DNA from: Delphinella strobiligena
Lineage: Eukaryota; Ascomycota; Dothideomycetes; Dothideales; Dothioraceae
DNA length: 64,000 bases
Assembly: GCA_009982845.1 (NCBI GenBank)
Contig: JAADKB010000008.1
Span: 558,001 to 622,000 of the forward strand
Direction of reading: 5' to 3'
Shown here: positions 57,156 to 64,000 of the stretch, piece by piece
Layout: every line of letters starts with the position of its first letter
Numbering within the stretch: the first letter of the stretch is position 1
Translations under genes and position numbers: made by a program
Notes under the pieces: generated by a model
What the model saw: the letters and a program-made list of their open reading frames with translations, nothing else
The model's database searches: none
Told to the model about the DNA's origin: nothing

Positions 57156-57956
57156 TCATGTCCAACTCAAAATGTCTATGGCGGTTCTTACCAGGCGCAG
57201 CCTTCGGTGGAGGCATTCTTTCATATCTTCATCTCCTCGACTGATATGAGCTTCAAGCATCCCTAGCCAAGTCTCGGCGCTTCTCATGTCGTTGCGGCTC
57301 GGTAAAGCCTTTGTCCATTGAGAGTAATACTTCTTTACATTCACGATACTGTCTGACAGTGTAGCTGGCGTAGAGCCCCTAACGTAGACAGCCTTATTGA
57401 CTTGAGCGGCTATACGCCTTAGCTCGAGTCTTTCCAAAGGCTCAACGTTTCCGTATGGCAGGATCGTTGTGTTGATCTCCGTCGTGCCGTCTTTCTGCCA
57501 TGTCGTACTTATTGTGATATCCGCACGATACGGAAGCGCAATACCAAAGCGAGGAGCAAAACGTGCTTGTTGCACGATTTTCAATTTCAGTGTCAATTCC
57601 CTGATAGCGGCATAATGTTCAGGAAGAAGACTGAGAAGCCACGCGCAAGCAAGACAGTCAGTAATGGATGCCGAAACGTCGGCCTCGACGACAAATTTAT
57701 TGCCGTGGAAGAACAGTGACGCGGACTCAGTGCGACTCTGTCTGCAAACAGAAACCAGTGGGGGTAGTATTAGCACTTGGCTCTTCCCATCCACCTGGCG
57801 TATAAAGTATGTTTCGCTCGAGGGCATCGCAAGCACCCAGATGTACTGCCGAATTTCTGGAGGGATCTGGAATAGGATGCTCGGCCTTGAGCTGACCCAG
57901 AATTTAGCTTGGGTTGTCATGATGCTGCAAGAACAGCAGCGATATGAAGAAAGCAT
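57156..57956 (-). CDS. 2EXR/F-box-like protein of unknown function
   Basis: A single exon of 266 residues from the ATG at 57956, with a second ATG 12 codons later (MTTQAKFWVSS). The segment ILFQIPPEIRQYIWVLAMP followed by LPPLVSVCRQSRTESASLFFHGN is the layout of the 2EXR family (F-P-LPPEIR-IW, then the VCRESR helix) abundant in dothideomycete and leotiomycete genomes. No enzyme motif is present. The rest is helical with few landmarks. These proteins are common in gene-poor, fast-evolving regions, and none of the family is well characterised. Confidence 0.75.
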   Translation of the reverse strand: MLSSYRCCSCSIMTTQAKFWVSSRPSILFQIPPEIRQYIWVLAMPSSETYFIRQVDGKSQVLILPPLVSVCRQSRTESASLFFHGNKFVVEADVSASITDCLACAWLLSLLPEHYAAIRELTLKLKIVQQARFAPRFGIALPYRADITISTTWQKDGTTEINTTILPYGNVEPLERLELRRIAAQVNKAVYVRGSTPATLSDSIVNVKKYYSQWTKALPSRNDMRSAETWLGMLEAHISRGDEDMKECLHRRLRLVRTAIDILSWT

Positions 57957-58477
57957 GGCCGTTTTTGACCTCTCCTGTGCTGTTTTCCTGTGGTCTACTA
58001 CTTGGAATAGTCCAGCTACTCGGTACTTGGTCAGGGATAACCGATAAACTGGTCCAGCAGTACGAGTTTGCTTCGCCCATTTCTACGTGAGTCAAGTTCA
58101 TCAAGAGCGATTGTCAGAAGCTGTCTATTTACAGATGAATCAACTTAATTTGACGTGACATTGATAGGAGCTGCGCAGATTCCAGAGCTACAGCTGCTGA
58201 ATAGATCTTCAAGAAGTGATGCCAACATGACCTGTAACAATCCGGTACCCAGTAATACTAAAAAGCAAATGTGATTAAGCAAAAGCAGTCGAGATCTAGA
58301 TACATGCAACTATTAACAACAGACTTGATAGTTATAAGAAAATGTGACCAGAGGAGACTGAATCATCATCCACTCAGGAGTCGATCAGCAAAGCCAGAAA
58401 GTCCACAAGAAAAGAAAGTATGGAAGAAATTGTTGATCACTTCTTTGCGCAAATGACTACCGGCTGTGGTATCGCGC
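57957..58477. other. Intergenic, no gene recognised
   Basis: AT-rich spacer between two minus-strand genes. It probably contains the promoter of the 2EXR gene. Confidence 0.5.
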
Positions 58478-59258
58478 TCATGGTTCAGTTGCTAGCTCAT
58501 ATAGGCAGCCTTTGTTAGTTTGTTCTGCTATACGAGGTGTCATTGGTGTATGAGAATCTTTGAGATCCACACTCTTTGTCACAGCGGATGAAGACCTCAA
58601 GATGTTGTCAAGTCTTCTGTTCAGGCTCAAAGCCGAACTAGTAAGCATAGCAGACTGTTGATATACCTTGTCAAGGCACTCCCATACTTCTGACGCGTCT
58701 GGGGAGGGCATCTCAGGTTTTGGTATCAACCAAGAGGGTTCGTTATTTCCCACTTGTCTGCGAGCTGGAGAACTTCTAAAGTCCTTATCATCGTCAGATG
58801 TAGCGCAGACATCATCATGTTGCATGTAAAGGTGACGCTCGGCTTGAGTTGAAAGGAGACCGCATGGGAGAACACTTCTGAATCAGTTTGGTCCTCAGCG
58901 CAGCTAGTATATGAACTCACTTGAAATCGTCCAGAATGCGATTGATATAAGGAGGTACAAAAACCAGATCGGTAAGATCATCGGTAGTGATGCCATAGAC
59001 GCCAATCTCTAGAAGCCATTTCAGGTATTCCCCGAACAAGACAGTATGATAACTGTTTGTCATGCATCCACAGCCATGAGAGAGATATAACATGAATGAT
59101 TGGTACGATAAGGTTTCATCACGGTACGCTGGACAGAGAGGGAAATCTCTAACACGTCGCAGACTTGCCGGAATCTCTCCTCTTGCCCTGAGAATAACGA
59201 TGTCGGGTAATAGGACAAAGAGGGAAAGATCTGATGCAAACAATTGTAGATCAGACAT
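58478..59258 (-). CDS. Orphan two-exon protein
   Basis: Exons 59258-58921 and 58877-58478 give 245 residues. The joined sequence runs MSDLQLFASDLSLFVLLPD, FPLCPAYRDETLSYQSFML, YLKWLLEIGVYGITTDDL, then across the intron ILDDFKSVLPCGLLSTQAERH, and ends with an acidic/polar tail (SDDDKDFRSS) and helices VWECLDKVYQQSAML. The 43-nt intron (gtgagt, ttcag) is short, but phase 2 is respected. I recognise no family. There is no signal peptide. It is placed in the accessory right part with other orphans. Confidence 0.55.
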
Positions 59259-60027
59259 AGTACACAGACCTCGATCCCCTAACCATGAAAGACACAAGAC
59301 GGAAACGAGGCGAGACTGATGGAACTCCAAGAGATGAAGATCAGTGCTGTGATGGAGGAAGTGCGACAAGCCGATGTTGTGAAATGCAAGGACAGAAAAA
59401 GAAAATAGCACGGGAAAGTTGCGTTATATCATTAGGGCACCATTTTCCAGGTCTGCAGTTATCAGAAGGAATTGCTTAGCCTCGTTTTCGGGACGTGGAA
59501 ACAAACCCTTCACAGGACTGAGAAAGAAGACCATCATGCAAAGCATGATTTCTGATCTGTAGATGAAGGAGAAATTATGCTCATCTAGCAAGTTTACCTA
59601 CCTCAATACAGATTGCAACTGGAGGTAAATTATGATTTATAAGCATCAATGTAACGCTATTCATAGCAATTGTGTAATCGTATACCAGCTAAATTCGACT
59701 CAATCTAATGATTGATGACACTGCAGTATGTAGTAGGAGTGGCGTGCTCAGGCTTCTTCCTTTGAAATAATTGTAGGGTGAGCGCTTCGCTATCAAGTCG
59801 CCTTGGCTTATTGAACGTTTCAGAGCTACCCTCGTTTCTTTTCGTCGCTATCCTCCTCCACTTGTTTCTTCTCGTTCGTTTCTGCTCGTTCTGTGATAAA
59901 GTATGTATACTTGTACTACTGCAATTTGTAAAGCCTATGGAGGTTGGACAATATTCGTCTACGGAAAGGAGCTCATCTTCACAAAAATGCGTAGCAAGAG
60001 GACTGTATCTTCCTGTCTTCTTTGCGA
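59259..60027. other. Intergenic, no gene recognised
   Basis: Upstream of one orphan gene and downstream of the next. AT-rich around 59570-59720. Confidence 0.5.
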
Positions 60028-60733
60028 TTACGCGGACTCAACGGCTATTGGTACATTGTTCTTAGAAGTGGGAGTCTGCTCAGCACTTGCGACATTCGCT
60101 GACAGGTCAGGGAAAGTTGCTGCTGTAGAGGGAGTGTGAATGCCTCGTTGTAATGATTTCCATGCCTGTATCCGGATACGCCTTTCCTGCAGCGTGGCCC
60201 GAGGCGTGTGTTGTCGATTTTGTACACGCTGATCATTTTAGCAAGTAAAAGACAGCCAAGCCACCACTGATAGTATCGCTTACCTCAGATTCGCACTTTG
60301 ATAACCTTGTACGAAGTTCTTGGTTCTCTTGTTTCAGATTTCTTGCCTGGACTCGAAGGTCATCCGCCTCACGCATGTGCTTGATACACTGCTGCGCGAG
60401 AGTGATGCGTTCGGTATCACAACGAATAAGATTGTGATTGTTGGTCGTCCAGGCCTCCACCCACTGCTCGCGAGATTGGAGAATCTTCGCTCGCTCCTCT
60501 TGAAGCCATCGAGTGGTGGCCATCTCACGTTGGAGCCATACTAAAGTTTGTGGATTTTCCAACCGTTCCCCCTCGATGGGCTGCGTGGCGGAAGCGAAAG
60601 AAGGCGAGAAAGCGTGCGGAGTGGATGCCGGGATGATTTGAGCAGGCTGTCTCTCCTGATTTATCCTGGGTTTTGTTGTCACTGCTGAATCGATCTTAAG
60701 TCTCGGGAGTAATTGGCGTGGTTCGGTGCTCAT
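60028..60733 (-). CDS. Orphan coiled-coil protein, two exons
   Basis: Exons 60733-60284 and 60228-60028 give 216 residues. The N-terminal 60 residues are basic and Pro-rich. Residues about 65-150 form a strong helical/coiled-coil stretch (LQREMATTRWLQEERAKIL, CIKHMREADDLRVQARNLKQ, ENQELRTRLSKCESE). The 55-nt intron (gtaagc, gatcag) lies at a codon boundary, and exon 2 reads RVQNRQHTPRATLQERRIRI, ending VAVES-like (NNVPIAVESA). No family recognised. It may be a structural or DNA-associated protein, which is speculation. Confidence 0.55.
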
Positions 60734-61214
60734 GCTGATGTCTGATCTCTACAGAAAATCGATATGCAGAGATGCAACACCACGTCAGAGCGAGAGACTA
60801 TTTATGTGCCTTTGGGGTGCGGACCCATCGCTATACAGCAAGCCGAAATTCAGACTTGGAAACCGGTACGTGAGTTCCGGACTGGTTATTCGGCAGAGAC
60901 AGGAAAGTCACTACAGACCGGAAAATCGTTAAGGCAAATTACTCAGACCAGTTTTGAGTCAAGAAACTCATCAGGCGGCACGACTTCATGCGTCTCTGAT
61001 AGTGTCCGTGTAAGCGACAGCTCCGGGCTTCCGTTGAATTAGTGTTCGCGCTTAGCCTAGTCGCTTATGCAGGTACTATAGCACATGATAGATCGCAAGG
61101 AAATCAATAGAAAGTGATATGCACTTGGTTATGGTATCCTGCTTATACATAAACATACTAAAGAAAGCTCCTCAGGTGTTGACAGAAGTTTCGCCAACGA
61201 ACAATCTAGAAATG
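60734..61214. other. Intergenic, no gene recognised
   Basis: A 92-codon plus-strand frame at 60764-61042 has no domain. Nothing else seen. Confidence 0.45.
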
Positions 61215-61801
61215 TCACAACTTTGACAGATCTCCTTCATCCATTGCAGCGCTGGCCGATTTGCCGCTCTGGGTATAATCATCGAGACGACGCAACAAGC
61301 GTTCTTTCCCACTTAAGTCATGACTGCGGGAAGCGCCTGAGTAGGCCTCAGCTGTCTGAACTACAGATTGCTGCGATAGGGGCTGCGACAATGGCTGCAA
61401 TAGCTGCTGCTGCCATCCTGGCTGTGGCGGGAGTGTTTGCGACCATATAGTGGTCGGACAAGCAGCTGTCGTGGAAGCTATATTGTATGTTTCGCTGCTA
61501 TCAACCCTCAGAGGCGTTCTATGTATCGAGTCACTCTTCAGTCTTACCTCAGGGCATTACCCATCACAAGATCGTTCTGAGCCAGAGGCACGATTTGCCC
61601 GATATGCGGTGGGAATCCTTGCTCTTGCGGGTTGGATATTTGGTTCGCCACGATTGTATGGACAGAGGTTTTGATGCTTGAAAGCGATTCTTCTAGTGTA
61701 ATAATTTGTCTGAGAAGCTTGTCTAATTGTAGACCACTGATCTGATAGTTACCAGATGGCATAAGAGGATATTCGGTCATGTCGATGTCTGGGATTGTCA
61801 T
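61215..61801 (-). CDS. Orphan two-exon protein
   Basis: Exons 61801-61548 and 61497-61215 give 178 residues. It starts MTIPDIDMTEYPLMPSGNY, with a helical segment LQLDKLLRQIITLEESLSSIK. After the 50-nt intron (gtaaga, gatag) it becomes Gln/Pro-rich (PPQPGWQQQLLQPLSQPLSQ) and ends with a charged helix (SGKERLLRRLDDYTQSGK). A second acceptor three bases on (cag) would drop one residue. No family recognised. Its start is 267 bp from the divergent pseudokinase gene. Confidence 0.55.
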
Positions 61802-62068
61802 TATTTTGCCTGAGGTGTCTGGACAAGCTGGTCTTTAACTCTGTGAAGAGCTTCCGGTATATTGGTTCAGCGGCTAATTCATGTATGCCAAGTAGGCTAG
61901 TCCGAAGACCCTTAACAGCTCCCAAGAGATCAATTTTCGGGAAACCAGCTCCAAGTTTATGCAATCAGGAGCTTCGAACAAGTACATTTTAGTTGCGCTG
62001 CGTCTGCACTAGCATCAGCGGATTGCTCCATTCTAGATCACGAAATTTTCCATTCACACGGAGGGATC

Positions 62069-63314
62069 ATGTCCCCACATGTTGGTCATGCAAGTGGGCA
62101 GCCTCCTCAGGCAGCATTCATACGTGTTCCCCGAGCGCATGGATCCAAGCCATTGGAAGTGAGTCGTCATTATGACCAAGACCATGTGGTAAAAAGGCCC
62201 AAGCCAGCAGCAGTTCCGACTCATGCTGCACTTGCACGCCGCTCAACCATGATACACAATCCTCGCACACCGTCATGGGTGTCTACCTCGAAAATCATAG
62301 GTTCTCCAGGTGAGGTACATGCGCAAAACTTGCACGGCTATCTTGCATAACGAGATGCGCAATGCCATCTATCAGTCCACCAAAGATCACCCTGGGACGA
62401 TTATATGCGCTTGGGCGAACTCGTTCAGGGCAAGCAACGCCACGTTGTTGGCATTCCGAGGATAGGCGACCAGACCCTGCATATGTTCAAGAAGGTCTTG
62501 GCAGCGAATCGAAAGCGGGTTGATCTATTGGCTATCGAACATCCTAACATCGCTACAATTCGCCAGATCTTTGCCGAGGAACATGCAATATATCTTCATA
62601 TGGAATACACTAGGCATACTCTGGAGGAAATGATCTACGTTCACCTTCCTCTCAAGGAAGCTCACATTCGTATCATCGCTCAGTCGGTAAGTGGTTGGCC
62701 TACAGACGCTCTTGACCTCTAACAGAATCTAGATCTTCGCTGCGATTAGCCATCTTGGATTGCAAGGATTCGTGCACGGAAAGCTCTCGGTAGGCAGTAT
62801 ACGTATCTGTAGTCGCACGTGGAAGCTAATGCTATGTTGGTGGCTACGTCAAAATGCTTATCGATCATTGTGACTGACGTAGCTAGCGGACTGGGAGGTG
62901 TACTCAGTGGTGGATCCCAATATGCTGCCTAACGACGACTTTGAGGGCCTTGGGCTTGTGCTTATCGACTGCATGGATGGAGCTCTTCGATCTCAAGATA
63001 ACACAGTAGCAAAGGTCAAACAACAACGCGCAGCGAAAAAAGTCTATGGTCTGAACACCGCAGAGAAATGGAGTGGGTCAAAACAGCTCATAGATTTGTT
63101 GGAGGACATGTTTAGCGAATCAAGGACTGCTCGCGTCAAGATTGATAAGCCTGTAAGTGACAACGACCGATAGCCAGAAGATTGATTTGCTGATTGGCCA
63201 TAGCACACGTATCTGTTGGAACCTTGCTCTGATGTCACTATCTTTGTTCCGTGCTTGGAGCTTGTCTCATTGGAATGTCATACTCTTTGGTACGCAGACA
63301 CGACCGATCTTTGA
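62069..63314 (+). CDS. Protein-kinase-like protein, probably catalytically dead
   Basis: Five exons (62069-62309, 62355-62686, 62733-62835, 62887-63152, 63204-63314) give 350 residues with all phases closing. A basic, disordered N-terminus of about 85 residues is followed by a degenerate kinase fold: LHMFKKVLAANRKRVDLLAIEHPNI (lysine strand and helix C region), AIYLHMEYTRHTLEEMI (hinge), AHIRIIAQSIFAAISHLGLQGFVHGKLS (helix E and catalytic loop), WKLMLSDWEVYS (metal-loop region), and DFEGLGLVLIDCMDG (helix F). The HRD motif is HGK and no DFG is present. There is no GxGxxG loop. A noncatalytic role is likely, for example scaffolding. The donor of intron 3 is a weaker gttggt, and the 45-nt first intron is short, so exon edges could shift slightly. 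Confidence 0.65.
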
Positions 63315-63691
63315 GTTCCATTTCTCCATATGCAGGTTAGAGTCAGCAGGAATCGTGTCTGGGCGAATAAAGTTCCTTGTAGTCCAACATAGGGCACAGT
63401 CGTAACGAGTACGAGTGAAGGATTCCGGATCTCGCCTTCAATCGATTTTGGCGCTTGTCTGTGCTGTTTTTACACGCTTGTTTCTGTGCATTTCGCGTCT
63501 CTGGTTTCCGCGATTTACGGACGCGCCGCTTCGCGCCACAGCTGCGTTGGATCTGCAAACCCGCTTTCTGGTCGCTTTATTGTTGAAACACAGCCATATG
63601 ATAGTGATACAGACATATAAATACTCTGACATTTCTGAGTATGTGAAGATCCTTCATTCATTCATTCGTTCCATCGCCTTGCAGATCGAGT
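63315..63691. other. Intergenic, promoter of the last gene
   Basis: No coding signal. AT-rich around 63590-63640. Confidence 0.5.
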
Positions 63692-64000
63692 ATGGAAAAA
63701 CGACCTCAGAGTGGTGATATCCTTGCTCGCGACACTCAACGTCCAGGCCCGATGTCCATTATGTCCGAGGGTACAAGCGATATTGAGCACTTCCTTCGCA
63801 ATGATGCTGTCGAAGAGCAAACAAATCTTCAGTTTTCCTCAGCACCAGTTCAGACCCGTCTTTCCGACCCCGCAGCAACTATAGGCAAGAAAATGGAGCC
63901 GGATGCTCGCAAGCCATTGGCTACAGATGAACTTTCATCCGATATGTCGCCGGCTTACTACTGTCAGCTGTTCAGGCTAGTGCTCATTATCGCTACTCAT
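63692..64000 (+). CDS. Hypothetical protein, cut by the window end
   Basis: An ATG at 63692 opens a frame that stays open to the window edge (103 codons): MEKRPQSGDILARDTQRPG, DIEHFLRNDAVEEQTN, then PLATDELSSDM and AYYCQLFRLVLIIATH. The visible part is polar and disordered, typical of a fungal N-terminus. The hydrophobic last residues may be a true segment or the start of an intron read-through. No family can be named. Confidence 0.5.
   Translation, partial: MEKRPQSGDILARDTQRPGPMSIMSEGTSDIEHFLRNDAVEEQTNLQFSSAPVQTRLSDPAATIGKKMEPDARKPLATDELSSDMSPAYYCQLFRLVLIIATH

Noticed and set aside
51858..64000. A complete Starship element
   Set aside because: Only a family-level recombinase is visible. 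I found no terminal repeats, target-site duplication or second border, and the right end lies beyond the window, so the element is not called.
1..64000. CRISPR arrays, bacterial operons, insertion sequences
   Set aside because: None seen. The gene structure is eukaryotic throughout.

Overview
The window is a filamentous ascomycete (Pezizomycotina) chromosome segment. The evidence is short spliceosomal introns of about 42-80 nt with gtaag/gtgag donors and ctaac-like branch points, genes on both strands without operons, a Kin4-type kinase, an 840-residue single-chain urease, a Zn2Cys6 regulator and a fungal iterative non-reducing polyketide synthase. A dothideomycete-like host is my guess, not something I can prove from this window.

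Left part (1-31.3 kb) is mostly housekeeping. It holds a truncated secreted-protein gene at the edge, a decayed short-chain dehydrogenase, Kin4 kinase (4.4-7.9 kb), urease (8.9-11.7 kb), COP9 signalosome subunit 7 (12.2-13.1 kb), the GID/CTLH E3 subunit Rmd5 (16.0-17.6 kb), an STB6-like protein (18.1-20.8 kb), an orphan four-exon gene (22.1-23.0 kb), a peroxisomal ABC half-transporter (24.8-27.3 kb), an intron-containing tRNA-Glu(CTC), a small PAH-domain protein and an FSH1-type serine hydrolase.

Middle part (about 32.3-51.9 kb) is a secondary-metabolite cluster. It contains a phenol-2-monooxygenase-type FAD enzyme, an AflR-like Zn2Cys6 regulator, a 2285-residue NR-PKS (SAT-KS-AT-PT-ACP-ACP-TR), a P450, an MFS exporter and an aldo-keto reductase. 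The terminal reductase domain predicts release of the aromatic chain as an aldehyde or alcohol, which the FAD enzyme, P450 and AKR would then modify. Two divergent promoters of the cluster (PKS/P450 and MFS/AKR) share an identical 15-bp element containing TCGGGA-TT-TCGGGA, a candidate binding site for the local regulator.

Right part (52-64 kb) is accessory-type DNA. It starts with a DUF3435-family tyrosine recombinase (the family that includes Starship captains) with C-terminal zinc fingers. That gene carries one in-frame TGA and a 4-nt overlap with a short reading frame. Beyond it are a 2EXR-like protein, three two-exon orphan genes, a five-exon pseudokinase-like gene and a gene cut by the window end. 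Gene models were built by hand from splice signals and phase consistency. No database search was run.
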